Shown here: positions 1 through 12,745 of the stretch, piece by piece
Position numbering within the stretch: the stretch's first letter is position 1
Layout of the letters: the number at the start of each line of letters is the position of its first letter
Assembly (NCBI GenBank): GCA_026545225.1
Contig: CM048850.1
Coordinates: 3,162,001-3,226,000, forward strand
From: Cornus controversa
Taxonomy: Eukaryota > Streptophyta > Magnoliopsida > Cornales > Cornaceae
Direction: 5' to 3'
DNA: 64,000 nucleotides
Program-made: the position numbers and the translations under genes
Notes under the pieces: generated by a model
Told to the model about the DNA's origin: nothing
Seen by the model: only the letters and a program-made list of their open reading frames with translations
Database searches by the model: none

Positions 1-486
1 AACGGGTCCGAAATGTAGAGAGAAGGGAGAGCTTTGAAGATGGAGAACTTTAGAGAGAGAAAGAGGCGTGAGATCTGCTGAAATGTCCTTGCCACTGATA
101 TTTAAAATATCTAGGGCTTGCAAAAAGACCAAAATACCCCTAGGCCACTTAACGCACCTTCCCAGACTCCTTTTTCGATTCTGAAAACTCCTACGGTCTC
201 GAAATCACTTCCTCTACTCTCTAAACATTTCATCTCAGCCATTCTCAAAAATAGATATTTTCAAAAAAATTTCGGATTTCCGAACCCACTTAAGTCGCAC
301 CCTGGGCCTCGATTTGACCAAAAAGTCAAACTTCTCCAATTCTCCCAAAAACTTTCCAAAACCTTAAAAACATTCCCCAAACATGTTTTTCACACTCAAA
401 ACATGTTAAACACCACTCAAAATGCATTTATGCCAATTGTGATGCGAAAAATGCAAAATCGGCCAAAATTGGTCACGGTCTCTCCA
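1..486 (-). repeat. Tekay-like LTR fragment, 5' end portion
   Basis: This is a minus-strand piece of a long chromovirus LTR. Read left to right it carries the purine-rich gagagagaaag block, the ctagggcttgc block and the line ending in ggtcacggtc. The same order recurs at 46690-47180 and 35150-35522, and as the reverse complement at 38646-39250. The right edge corresponds to the LTR 5' terminus. No coding function is supported; the open frame here is LTR sequence. Confidence 0.75.
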
Positions 487-1066
487 GGTTTGCTATATTT
501 TCTTGCCACTACTCTCCGGATTTTTGGTAACATCGTTCTTACTCTTCTCTATGCTTTTATTGGGTGTACATTGAGGATAATGTACAGTTTAAGTTTGGGG
601 GTGAGGCGATGCCTATTTATGTGCTTTAATGCATATGGGGGGAAATTTTTATTAAATTCTTCTTGTTTTAGGATTTTTGGTTATTTTATTTTTCTTAGTT
701 TGTTTATTTTATTTCTTGTGTTTTATTTTTAGATAGAATGTTTTTACATTATTCAAAGGGTTAATACCTTCTGTAAGTGCTTAACTTGCAATTTTTTAGT
801 ATGTTTTAAATTCTTGAAAACTATGGTTTAAATTATGTAGTTTTAATCATGATTTGCATTGACATGCTTTGGTGTAATTAGCTTTAGTTTTTTACATACA
901 CAGACACACTAGCATAATCTTATGGGGTATAAACTTTGGTTTTGAATTATTGAGTTACATATGCTTGATATTAATTAGTATCTCTTGAGAATGAGTACCG
1001 ATAATGTGTTTTACTTGACTTCAATGAAAAAAAAAGAGAAAAAAAAAGACGAAAAAAAAGAAGAAA
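487..1066 (+). mobile_element. Athila-like element fossil, 3' non-coding internal part
   Basis: It is near-identical in order to 17440-17995, including the hallmark acattgagga / aagtttgggggtg block and the stretch ending in an A-rich run. In the better copy this lies between gag and the 3' polypurine tract. It leads directly into LTR sequence at about 1075. The element is a broken remnant. Confidence 0.7.
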
Positions 1067-1074
1067 AAGAATAT

Positions 1075-2447
1075 GTGATTTTGGGCTTTTAAAGAAGATA
1101 TCCAAAATGGTTAGATGAAGCCTACATCAAGGAGATCCATTCAACCATTTATTTCAACTCAAATCAGCCCAAGGAAGAGGTCCAAAAGAATTACAGCTGC
1201 TTAAGAAGGTTTCGGGCATGAAGCCCAAATCTACGCATAATACAGTCTTAATCTCATTTTGGAAAACGGACCAGAAGTCTTATTTTTGAGCCTTAAATCG
1301 ACTTAATTTACATTAAAGTTAAACGAAATTTGAGTTTGCACACTTTTGTATTTCATGAAAATTCCGTGAATTGGACTTCTAGCAGGTCAAAAGTTGGGCC
1401 GAACGTCAGCAAGAAAAACCCACCTGATTAGTGCTGTGGGAAAACCTAATTAATTCCTAACTAGATTAGGACTTTGGTGTATTCTCTTGGGGCATAAAGT
1501 GAAAATTTGGAGGCTGAGTTGGGAGGAGATTATAGAGATTGGAGAGTCTGAGAGAGCTTTGGACAGAACAGAAGACATACTTTGTAGAGCCATTGGAGAA
1601 CGAAGTCATACGCATAATTCATGAAGATGATGCCTTCTTCCTCAACAGTTGAAGCTTCTTCTTCTACCATGAGCGGCTAGTTCATCCACTAGGGTTTTGA
1701 TGTAACCCTAACAAAGTATCAATGGTTTGATTGTTTTAATTATTGGGGACCTTTATATACATGCATAGATTGTGTAATTTAGAGGATTCTTATTATAGAA
1801 ATTGAGCAATAAAAGTCTTGTAAATTCAATCTCAATGATTTCTATCTTGTCTCAGATATTTAGTTGTTGTTATTGAACTCAATCTCTCTTATTTTTTGTG
1901 ATCATGAGAGTTATTATTACACAATGGTAATCACTGAATATATCATTAAAAGCTTTGATGGATTATGCCTAGAGAAGATGAACCATACTGCACCCTAGAT
2001 TAGAGTAGTTAGGCAGATGGCCCATGCCAATCAAAGATAGTCCATGACTTAGCCTTAATCATATGTTATCTTCTTAACAGATGAAGGTGAGCTTGTAGCC
2101 ACCGACACCACTTATGCATGATATAATCCCACATCGTTGATTCAATTGACCATTGATTGTGGAGTTAGTGGTGAAGTCAAATACCCTAGATTTCTCTCAT
2201 ATTATCTTCACTTTCTATTTACTTTGATTTATTTTATTTTACTTTTTAATTAGTTTAAATATTAAAATCAGAATTCTTTTCTTTATAAATTTAATTAGAA
2301 TTAATTCCGTATTCCAACTCATCAGACCATAATCCTTGAGATTCGAGACCCCTTTCGATAGCCCTATTATGCAAGGAATTCGTTCTATTGCGAAGTGTGG
2401 TAATTTTTAATTGATACACTAATTGAGTCACACTCACATACAAATCA
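1075..2447 (+). repeat. Athila-like LTR, partial
   Basis: The sequence is homologous to the LTR at 18809-20040 and to the LTR end at 13569-14197. It ends with the same terminal block, ttgagtcacactcac followed by atca. It belongs to the remnant that starts at 487. The sequence right of 2447 is Tekay pol, so the fossil lies inside an older Tekay element. Confidence 0.7.
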
Positions 2448-4855
2448 TGACCTCAGTCCAACAAAAAGGTGACCTACACGGCCTACCATACAAAGCCTCG
2501 AATGGAGTAATCTCAATGTTAGCTTGATAGTTATTATTGTATAGAAACTCCACCAATGGAAAGTGATACTTCTAACTGCCCCAAAGATCAAGTACACATG
2601 CCTGTATTATATCCTCCAGAATTTGTATAGTACACTCTGACTGACCATCCATCTAAGGATGAAAATCGTACTAAAGTGGAGATCTATATCAAGCACTGTT
2701 TGAAAACTCTATCAAAACTGTGATGTAAATCATGGGTCTCTATCTGAAATAATAGAAACTGGCATGCTATGAAGTCTAAGGATCTGCTCAATCTACAATC
2801 TTCTAAAAGTATCCACATCATCGGTCACTCGAATAGGAATAAAGTGAACCACCTTGGTCAGTTTGTCAACAACAACCCAAACTGCATCGTGACTCTTCCT
2901 CAACCTTTGAAGTCCCATCACAAAGTCCATAGTGACATGCTCCCATTTTCACATTGCCATAGCTAATGATTTTAATAACCCTGCTGGCCTCTGATACTTG
3001 GTCTTCACTTGTTGACAAGTGAGGCACCTCGCTACAAATTGAGCTACATCCTTCTTCATACCCTTCCACCAATATTGTCGGCATAAGTTGTGGTACACCT
3101 TGGTACCGTCTGGAAGTACAACTAGTCTTGAGTTACGAAACTCCCTCAGAACCTCATATCGATAAGCTAAGGGAACAAACATATTCCCCTTGAATTTCAA
3201 ACTCTCATCTGAATGAATCATCCATCCACCACCTCCTTGCTCGAAAGCCAAGTGCAAATGGTCTCTATTTCCCCATCCTTCTTTTCCTATTCAATCACTC
3301 TACTCACAAGAGTTGGTTGGGCGATAAGAGTAAAAAGAGTCGCCGGTCCATCATCCTCACTGAAATGTAATCCCATTTCTGAGATATCCTCCATTATCTT
3401 CCGCTCCCGTATGGCTATGCTTGCCAAACTACCATCTGACTTCGTACTTAATGCATCCTCCACCACATTGCCCTTTCCCGGATAATACTGCAAGTCAAAA
3501 TCATAGTCTTCCATGTACTCTATCCACCTCCATTGCCTTATATTCAAATCTTTTTGTGAGAAAAGGTATTTGAGATTTTTATGATTGGAGAACACTTCAA
3601 ACTTCTCAACATTTTGAGTGCAAAGATCACCGTCGCCAATTTTAAGTCGTGTGTTGGGTAATTTTGTTTGTGTGTTTTCAATTGCCTTGAATCATACGCC
3701 ACTACTGTCTCGGTTTGCATCAACCCACAACTCAAACCAAGTCATGAAGCATTACAATAGATTGTGTACCCCAACCTATGTTTTGGAATGATCAATATTG
3801 GTGCCGAAGTCAAATGACTATTCAATTCCATGAATGCATGCTTACAAGTATCATTCCACACAAATTCACTCCTTTCTGGGTAAGCTTTGTCATTGGTGTT
3901 GCCAACCTCGAAAAGTCTTTCACAAATCTCCAATAGTACTCGGCCAATCCCAAGAAGCTACATATTTCTAATACACTATTTGGTATTTCCTAACTCATCA
4001 CTGCCTCTATCTTAGATGGATCCACCGAAACCCCTCATTCGAACACAATATGCCCAAAGAACTTCACCCCCGCTAAACAAAACTCACACTTCTCGTATTT
4101 GGTATACAATTGGTTCTCTCTTAGAAGTTGTAACACTATCCTCAAGTGCCCCTCATGCTCCTCTTCCGAAGACGAGTACATTAGAATGTCATCAACGAAC
4201 ACAACCACAAACTTGTCTAAATACACATTGAACACTCAGTTCATCAAATCCATGAATGTTGTTTATGCATTCGTCAAACCAAATGACATCACCAAAAACT
4301 CATAGTGTCTGTATCGTGTGCGAAAAGCAATTTTCTGAATGTCCACCTCTCTTACCCCCAACTGGTAATATTCGGATCTCAAGTCTATCTTTGAGAAACA
4401 TTTGGAACCATTTAGTTGATCGAACCAATCATCTATCCTTGGCAAAGGATACTTATTCTTGATCATTGCCCAATTTAACTTCCAATAGTCAATGCAAAGC
4501 TACAAAGACCAGTCATTCTTCTTAGTAAAAAGAATCAGAGCTCCCCAAGGTGAAGTACTAGGACGTACAAATTCCTTGTCTAGTAGATCTTGTAATTAGT
4601 CCTTTAGCACTTTCAACTCAGTTGGTGCCATTTGGTACGGTGCCATAAAAATGGGCGCGGTACCTAGAGCAAGTTCTATAACAAACTCCACTTCTTGTTT
4701 TGGAGGCAACTCTGTTAAGTCCCCCAGAAATACATCCATAAACTCACATACTACACGAGGAAGCTCCCCATATATCCCATCATCACCATCAACTAGCAAG
4801 CTTGCTAAGAAACACCCAAGTTCTTTCCGATCACTAGGACCATGAGAAAATAAAA
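2448..4855 (-). mobile_element. Tekay/Del-like Ty3/gypsy pol fossil (RT, RNase H, integrase)
   Basis: On the minus strand the order from high to low coordinate is typical of a chromovirus pol. A protease/RT lead-in lies near 4600-4850 and an RT core at 4035-4466 includes FVDDI. An RNase H-type stretch follows at 3287-3933, then an integrase zinc-binding region at 2949-3257 with [15 protein letters not shown] and CLTCQQVK, and the start of the integrase core near 2450-2900. It is a fossil, interrupted many times and incomplete at both ends. The order and residues match the copy at 35523-38530. It joins LTR sequence at 4856. Confidence 0.85.
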
Positions 4856-5648
4856 AATAAATAATAACTACACATATGTAATACATAAATTTGAACCAAG
4901 ACATGTTAGACATTCCATTTATATGCAATAAGATCATGTTTTCACAAAATTCTCAAAACAAAATTTCATGTCAAAAGTATGTGACCTAGAGAAGCAAAAT
5001 AAAGAGGAATTTCACACCCCTAATTGAATCCTCAAGCGGAATCTAAGTTCCAAAAATCTCAGCCCTTTCTACCTTATCAAACATGGATTTTATTCGGTCC
5101 AAAGTGTAGCCCTCGCCGAGAAGAACAATTCACTTGCCTTCAGCATTTCCCGATTCCTAGCCTAGCACTTCCAAAATGTATAGAGAAAGGAGAGAGATGA
5201 AGTGGGAGAGTTAGAGAGAGAGAAGGAGCTGTAAAAATAAAATATCTCAGCCTCTCCTAGATATTTATGCCTCCTTGGGGTGCGAAATAACCGAACGCCC
5301 CCAAGTCACTTAACATACCCTCCTAACCTCTGTTTTCGATTTTGAAAGCAACTATGGCTCTGAAATCGCTTTTTTAACACTTTAAACATTCTGTTTCGTT
5401 CATGACCAAAAATAATATTTTTTCAAAAAAAAATTTCAGATTCGCGGCCCTACAGAACCTCCTCCCGGGGTCCCGTTGATAAAAAAAGTCAAACTTCTTC
5501 AAATGTTCTAAAAACTTCTTAAAACCCTAAAACAACTCTGTAAACATGTTTTCGACATTCAAAACTTGCTAAACATTATTTAAAATACAATTAGGGCAAA
5601 AATAATGCTTAAAATAGAAACGGGTCAAAATTGGACTCAGTCTCTACA
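4856..5648 (-). repeat. Tekay-like 5' LTR portion
   Basis: The right edge is the typical LTR terminus, ggactcagtctctaca at 5633-5648. The block order matches 43742-44059 plus 47186-47652. Immediately right begins Copia coding sequence. So the Tekay element of 1-5648 very likely inserted into the Copia element, with its other end outside the window. Confidence 0.7.
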
Positions 5649-7944
5649 ATTTCATCACCACCTACATCCTCATTCTCTCCCTCACTTTCTTTCTTAACCT
5701 CTCTCATACTAGGTTCACTTTTAGGTAATCCTAAGATATATATCCCTTCTTCTTCCTCAAGTTGATCATGTATCTCCCTATACCTTGAATCATTAATCAC
5801 AACATTAATAAACTCCATTACAACTTTAGTGCGATGATTAAACACCCTATAAGCCTGACTATTCAAAGCATATCCCAAAAATTATCCTTCATCACTTCTA
5901 GAGTCAAAATTTCTCAAATTCTCCTGATCTCGAAGGATATAACATTTACTTCCAAAAACTCTAAAGTGATTAATGTTGGGCGACTTACCATACCATAGTT
6001 CATATGAAGTCTTTTCAGTTCCAGGCCTAAGGTACACCCTGTTCAAAATATGACAAGCAGTACTAATAGCTTTAGCTCAAAAGTATTTACCTAACTTACT
6101 CTCATGAAGCATAGTACATGTCATCTCTACAATTGTTCTATTCTTTCTTTCAACTACACCATTTTGCTGAGGTGTTTTGGGTGCAAAAAATTCATGACTT
6201 ATGCCAAGATTATCATAATACTCATTGTAAGGTCTAGGTTCAAACTCACCTCCTCTATCACTCCTCATTTTCGATCCTTTGGCAAATTGACCTGAAGTAA
6301 ACAAAAGTATCAGACTTTTCTCTCAAGAAAGCAATAAAAGTAAATCTAAAAAAATCATTAACCATAACAAGCATATACTTTTTACCACTTATGCTTTGAG
6401 TTCTTATTGGACCCATCAAATCAATATGAATTAGTTCCAAAGGTCTAGAAGTGACTTGATGCTTAAGTCTCTTATGTGACACTCTAGTTGGTTTACCTAA
6501 TTAACATGGTCCACATACCTCATCTATTCGAGTTTCCAATTTAGCCAAAACTCGAACTCATTCATGATTAGACAAACTTACCAAATCATTGTAATTCACA
6601 TGACCAAGTCTCCTATGTCACAAAATAGCTTCATCGGTAATAGCAAAAAAATACAGATGTGAAGGATCTAAAAATATCACATAACAATATATTATCAAAA
6701 GTTCTAGATCATTTCATAGCACAATCACCTTGCTCATTAGTTACAAAACATCTATGTTGAGCAAAATTAACTTGAAAACCATTGTCATATATCTAACTAA
6801 TACTCAACAAGTTTACAGTTAAACATTGAACATATAGAACATTTTTCAATTCACCAAAAGCAGAAAAATCAATTTTACCTTTACCACTTACTTTAGATGC
6901 ATTGTCATCACCAAAGGTAACAGACCCACAATTATAATCCTTAAAAGTGGTCAAAAATGTTTTATCCCTAGTTATATGCCTAGAGCAACCACTATCAAAG
7001 TACCAACCTATAAGACTAAGTGCCCTAAGTGCAATGTGCATGACCAGACATTTTAGACTATCCTTCTTCACCCAAACAGTATCAGATTTATGATCAATTG
7101 ATTTCCTAAATGTTTTAGAATCAGAATTATTAGTCTCAAGGGCCCCTTTCTTTTTCTTCTCATTACCTTTATAGGAATCTAGAACAAAATTAAACCAATT
7201 CAATTTATCAAAATTTTCTTTCAATTCCGGTTACTTGATTTCAAGTTCTTTCATCTCATTAAGCAAAACTCTTGAACTATCTAAGGTCTTACACTTTTTT
7301 AGTTCAATTTTTCACTTCTGACACTTATACTTAGGTGACCTTTTTCCCCGCAAAAATGGTATGTTGGAGCAGGTTTTATAGCATGAGTAATAACAGAAGG
7401 CTTAGTCTCAACTTTCACAAAAATATCTTTTGATTTTAGAAGTGACAAATCCTTTGAAGTTGAAACCAATTCTTCTTTATTACTCAAGTTTTTAGAAAAG
7501 TCCAACTTACCAAATTTGCAAGTGTAAAGTTAAATTTCTGGAAAGGCTAATTAGATTTAACAAGTTCACTATTCAAGTTATCAATCTTATACTCAAGTGA
7601 ATTATTAAACCCTTTAATCTGTTTAATTTCCTGCTCTAGAAGTTCAACTTTACCAAGAAGATTCATCTTATCGTGTCTAAGTTCCTCTAAATTTTTATTG
7701 GTGACAGAAACTTTCAATTCATAAATATCTCTATCAAGTTCAGCAAGTTTCAATTTCTCCATCAAATTTTCATAATCCCTTTTCAACTAAGATAACTTAG
7801 GATGCATACCAGTTATAGAATCAAAAAATTAAGGTAAAATAATATCATCATCAAAAAATATAATGTGAGACATCCTGGAATTTAGAACTAAATTAACCAA
7901 ACAAAATCTAACTCAGAATTGAGCAACCCACTCTAATACCAAAT
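5649..7944 (-). mobile_element. SIRE/Maximus-like Ty1/copia internal region (gag, protease, integrase), fossil
   Basis: Minus-strand parts in order are a coiled-coil gag segment (7547-7786), a CCHC-type knuckle segment with YHFCGEKGH (7299-7505), and a protease region with the WYFDSGCSRHIT active-site block (6793-7224). Next come a GAG-pre-integrase stretch near 6490-6700 and an integrase core (6077-6482) with ELIHIDLMGPI and FFAPKTPQQNGVVERKNRT. Last is the acidic linker before RT (5649-5878). The Tekay insertion ends it at 5649. A PBS-like ctctaatacca (reverse of tRNA-iMet type) lies just left of the LTR near 7932-7942. It is a broken fossil. Confidence 0.85.
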
Positions 7945-9348
7945 GTGAGTTACGCAGTTCGAAAATGGTTTAGTTAATTTAGAGTGAGATAATAATCCTT
8001 AGACCTAGAGAGGAGTGAATACGTCTTCTTGCTCAATTTTTATAATTGACTAATTTCCTATAATGATTATAAATTAAGCATCCAAACCAATCACAAAATA
8101 AATAAAGCAAGTAAGGAAAGTTAGAGATGACACTAGAAATTTTACGTGGAAATTCTAAGAAGGGAAAAAACATAGAGGTGAGGCAGAAAATCCCAGAGAA
8201 ATCAATCCATTATCTCGAAGCAAAGTACAACAGGCTTTGTCCCAAACTTACACCTACTCTACTCTAACAAGAATTTTGATGTAGAACACCTCAGACTTAC
8301 AATTGCAACTACCTCATCCAACTGCTGCAGATTCTCGGCTAACATCTCAATTCTTCTAGAAGGGTAGCTGAAAGAACACAAATAGTCCTTAACTATCTTG
8401 TTCCCTTTGTAGTGATTGTTTCTCTTCCTCTTTAGATAAAATCAAGTAGTATCAAGGAACCACCTCTGCTGCGTTGATCAAACTATATAGACTGATGATG
8501 TCTTTGAGAATCCGGTTGATCAGACTGTGAAGAGCATCATAACTTAAACACTCCCTGTATGTGTGCTCTCAAAAATTTAAACAAATAATTTGGGAGGGGA
8601 AAAATCATTTGTAAGAAAAATATTTCAACGCTTTCTCTCTCTAGAATATGAGTTTCTGTTCCATTGAAAGCTTAATGAGAGAGAAATCATATGAGATTTT
8701 TATAGAGATTAAAACCCTAATTTTTATTGAAAATAAGTTAAAATCCAACAGGAAACTAGTTCCCTCTTTTTTAGAAAGTTTTGAGTCAAAACTGAGTCAA
8801 AACAGGACAAAAGAGGCTAGTTTCCACAGAACAGCCACGTTAGACCAGTCTGGGCTTCACTTAGATTGGTCCAAGCCCTGTAGGAAACTCAACAAGAGTT
8901 ATTGAGACCTCTTGGACCAGTCCAGACTTCACTTAGACTGGTCCAACTGTGTTGATACTTGATTTTGAGGTCCTGAGAGCTCTTGGACGGGTCCGAAAAA
9001 GTCTTGGACCGGTCCAATCTTGAAAAACATGAAATTTTGACTTTAAAACTCTATTTTTCAAGACCGAAAAATATATTTGAAAAACCTATGTGTCCTCACC
9101 AACTTACCTAGACTAAATGATGCTTAAACCATGATCATTGACATCCATGCTCACTTGTAGTCACTTGAATGCTTCAATCAATCAAAGTCTTTATTGAGTC
9201 ACTCTCTAGATGAAGCATTGATGAAGAACACACTCCAAGCTCTCAGTTTTCAACTCCATGATCGATTAAAAAAATATTAATGAAATATTACAATTCGATC
9301 AAACTTAGTTATGGCACCGAATATTGCCAATTACAAATTTATATGTCA
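7945..9348 (-). repeat. SIRE-like Copia 5' LTR
   Basis: The left edge tgtgagttacgc directly follows the PBS-like sequence. The right edge holds gccaattacaaatttat, the reverse complement of the start of the LTR at 30180. The middle (8830-9030) carries a run of ggaccggtcc-type palindromes, as in the other SIRE-like LTRs of the window. The open frame at 8648-8905 is LTR sequence. Confidence 0.75.
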
Positions 9349-9944
9349 TACGTTTAACTTGATTCCCACTGTAGTTGGGATATGTAGGAAACCCTAAGTT
9401 TGGTCATAATATCCAAACATCTCTAATTCCAAAATCAAAAGACATCTTCCCTTAGATCAAAATACTCATCTCTTCTCAATTCTAATGAATTGTCAAATTC
9501 ATACCAATTAGGGAATTATATTTCATCACTCATTGGTTTGGTCTAGTCTCCAAGGTAACATCAATTAGGTATTATAAAGTACCTCATTTCCCAATCCTCA
9601 TAAGTAATATGAAAGATAAAGTAGATAATTATGTTCACACGAATGTTATGGGGTGCCTAACACTTTCCCCATACATAACCAAACTCCCGAATCTGTTAAT
9701 CTAGTTTCTCGAAGATCACATGGTAGTCAAACACATTAGGACCCACGCTTGTCCAATTTATGCTTATTCGTCCAAATTGTTAGTGACCTAGCACACCACA
9801 ACTCAATATTAGGTGGCGACTCCATACAAACACACATAAGGCCCTAGCACCTCTAAGATCATACCCTGTCGCAATACATGGAACAATCGGCGACTATTCC
9901 ATCCACATGGGGAGGGGACCCCGGCGGTTGTGGGTCCAACAATA
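9349..9944 (-). repeat. Ogre/Tat-like LTR or leader fragment
   Basis: Read on the minus strand it has atggagtcgccacct, then a gggagtttggttatg / ggggaaagtgttaggcacc block. That order is familiar from Ogre/Tat-lineage Ty3/gypsy LTRs and leaders. No coding sequence was found. The lineage call rests on remembered family hallmarks only. Confidence 0.45.
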
Positions 9945-11066
9945 TGGATGATTATATGGGTTCAAAATTTTATCGCATACTCATCATAGTTTTACATGAT
10001 CTTATATAATAAATGCATGGTTACTTTACGATATAACATGATTCTCTTTTATTTCTCTTCCTTGTGTGGTGTTCATGGGACCTTAGGGAGTGTGTTTTAG
10101 GTGTTTCTACTCAGCAAGCAGGAGCTCAATCCCTTTTATATAAACTCTTTTAGGTAATGGCAAGGAAGTGGTGGAGTCCCACCAACCTTGAGTTGGGTTC
10201 GGAGTATGGACGACCCTTTCGAATGCTTTTGTAAATGCATGTCCAAAATGTGAACTTAATACGTTGCTTATATGTAATGATGTTACTTTTGGAGGAATTT
10301 TGTTATAGAAATGATGTTTTGGACTTATATAAACTTGAGTTATGGATATATTTATAAGCATATTTTATGAATTCATGTCTACAAATAATAATGGAATTGT
10401 GAATTGATGGTTTGAGTTTCATTTATGTTTGATATGTTTAGGTTAATTGTGTATAAGGTTAAATAGAAGTAGAAACATGATCTTGGTGTTGTATGGGAAA
10501 TGAAGGATTTTAGTTTGGCACATTATAATGGATCGTAACTTGCATTACGATCGATCGTATTAATACAATAGATTATAAGATGGAATATGATGGATCGTAT
10601 AATTGGTGCAATTTATGAAAATTGAAATGATGAAATCCAGTACATTACGATACTTGATACGATAGATGCACGATTGATCGTAAATTGATGATTGATTGTA
10701 ATGACCAATACGATCAATCTTAATGCCTTGTAGTTGAATTGAGTTGATTTTGGTGGAGAGTGTTGGTTTGTTATATAAAAAGGGGTCCATTAGTGTGTGT
10801 AAGTTAAGGCAATTAGGTACGCTTCCACGATGATTAGACTATGAGTTGGCATTGAAACCTTAGTGTTTTGGGTTGGGACTTAGGGTGTGATAAATTAGCT
10901 TCGGCATGGTTACCCTCAGGTTTCTAGCTTGGAAATATGGACGTAATAGATTGGTATCAGGAGAGTGATTTGGGTCATGTAGACCAGATAAAAATACTCA
11001 CCTCCGAGGTTCGAGTACGAGAAAGGGATGGGGATTCCAGCTGCTAAGATTTTGGAGTGTGATAGC
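9945..11066 (+). repeat. Tekay-like LTR, 3' portion
   Basis: It contains the block gtttctactcagcaagcagg to ccaccaaccttgagttggg, whose reverse complement is at 23395-23520. A TACGATCGATCGTA palindrome cluster follows at 10525-10725, then an LTR terminus next to a PBS-like sequence. The 5' end merges into the Ogre-like fragment. Confidence 0.65.
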
Positions 11067-11067
11067 T

Positions 11068-11079
11068 TGGTATCAGAGC
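11068..11079 (+). other. Primer-binding site (tRNA-iMet type)
   Basis: TGGTATCAGAGC follows the Tekay LTR terminus by two or three bases, which is the usual arrangement for this lineage. Confidence 0.75.
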
Positions 11080-11191
11080 TCTAGGTTCAAAAACCTAAGG
11101 ACGCCGAGTAGAACTGACTTAGTTGAGTTTGAGACTTGATGTGCGCATGTTACGTGCTTATGTGATATGTACTATATGATAACATGCTTAT

Positions 11192-12507
11192 TGATGAATG
11201 TCAAATGTTTTACATTCAAACCCTCATAATTGCATATTTTAATCTCTTTGCGATTCTCCTATTATGTTTTTAATATTGAAATATGTTTTATTTGATTTTC
11301 AGGGTTTTGTCGATAATTTTTTCCAAATTAATACAAATTGGGTTTTAATTGAAGAATTCTATTGAAGAGGGTTGGGCTCCATCTGTTAAGCAAGCCAATT
11401 TGAAGGTCCAAAGCAAAGAAGATCTAAAAAAGGTCCGAATGGGTAAAAAAAGGTTCAAAAAGGTTCAGAAGGTTCAAAAAAAGGTCAAAAAGGGTCCAGA
11501 ATGGACCTTTGCATCAGGGAAGGGCGACTGGTCGCCCTTACCCCCAAGAAACACCTGAAAAATTCTCTTTCTCTCTCTCTCTCTTTCTTCATTTGGGATC
11601 TAAGCTCATATCTCTCAATTTAGGTCTTATTAGAGAAATTTTGGGCAATTTTGTGTACTCTTGAGAGCTTGGATGACGATGGAAATTGAAGAATTCACTT
11701 TAAAGATGGAGATCCAAACGTCTATGCAAAGCTAAACACCTCTTCTAGGGATGTTATAACACTTTTTCTCTTTCTTCTATTGATCCATTTGTATTGAAAT
11801 TGGGGGTTTCATACCCAGGATGGATTGCATGATTAGATATAGTAATTCATAGTTGTACTTGAATTATTGTGCTAAATTCTATAAATACAATCTCAATTAA
11901 TGTTAATCTTGTCATAGATGCAATTAATTGTGGTCATTCTTCATTTTCTAGTTATTCTTGTAGTTCAATCAGAAGAAAATCATGCAATTAGGATTTAAAT
12001 TGAATATTCTAATTGGGGCTTTGATAATTCTTGCCAAGGAGAGATGATTTGTGCTATAATTTAGTTTAGAATAGTGTTAATTAGTGTAGGTAGACAAGTC
12101 ACGCCCTCTAAAGATGAATTACACTTAGCTTAATTTGAATGTATGCTTCTAATTTCATTGTTTGAGCTTGTAGCCATCCAATGATGCGTTCTTGAATTGG
12201 AATTGCCCAATTTTAATGTTAGTTGGCCAATAATGAGGAGATTGTGGTGAAGCAATATCCCTAGAACCATTTCTCATTCGAATTTACTACTTTAATTTAC
12301 TTGTCTTTCTATTTTTAGTTTAATTTAGTTCTAAACAATATCAAAGTCTTTCTTGAATCATTTGAGAATTAATTTCAAATTAGCACTTAAATCGATCATT
12401 TTTTCCAATTCTTGAGGACGATAACCCATTCCAATAAGCCTTATCCTACAAGGATCAGTCCTATTACAGAACGTGGATTTTAATTGAACACGAAATTCCA
12501 ACAATCA
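11192..12507 (+). repeat. Athila-type solo LTR with TSD CTTAT
   Basis: It starts TGATGAATG and ends ACAATCA, flanked by CTTAT at 11187-11191 and 12508-12512. The final 150 bases (ttgaggacgataaccc through the aattgaacacgaa block) parallel the end of the Athila LTR at 14080-14197. A GGGCGACTGGTCGCCC palindrome lies at 11521-11536 and a CT-rich tract at 11565-11590. It sits between the PBS and gag start of the Tekay element. No internal region is present, so it is a solo LTR. Confidence 0.85.
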
Positions 12508-12615
12508 CTTATGTGATAACAAGATTATATGTATGTGTGCGATATGTATATCCTGTTGAGTGTGTAGCATGAGATGTTTAATTGTAATTAATTGATCTCT
12601 TGGCTATATAGCACT

Positions 12616-12745
12616 ATGCCTCCTAAAAAAAATAGTGAAGCGGGTGAGACTGATACAACTTCTGGAAATCGCTTGGTAATTGATATGATTGTGGCTTTAA
12701 GGGACTTTGTGCTGACTGTAGCCTCAAAAATTCAACAACTAACAT
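12616..12745 (+). mobile_element. Tekay-like gag start, fragment
   Basis: An ATG opens MPPKKNSEAGETDTTS, followed by a short helical stretch, LVIDMIVALRDFVLTVASKI. This resembles the MPPR-type gag start of chromoviruses, and it lies about 230 bases after the PBS once the solo LTR is discounted. It is cut off by the next LTR insertion at 12746 and is a fossil fragment. Confidence 0.6.

Noticed and set aside
118-732. 204-residue open frame
   Set aside because: It crosses the junction of a Tekay LTR and an Athila-like 3' region. It has no domain, and the composition is that of non-coding repeat.
11565-11590. CT repeat as a promoter element
   Set aside because: It is a short simple repeat inside a solo LTR, with nothing to support function.
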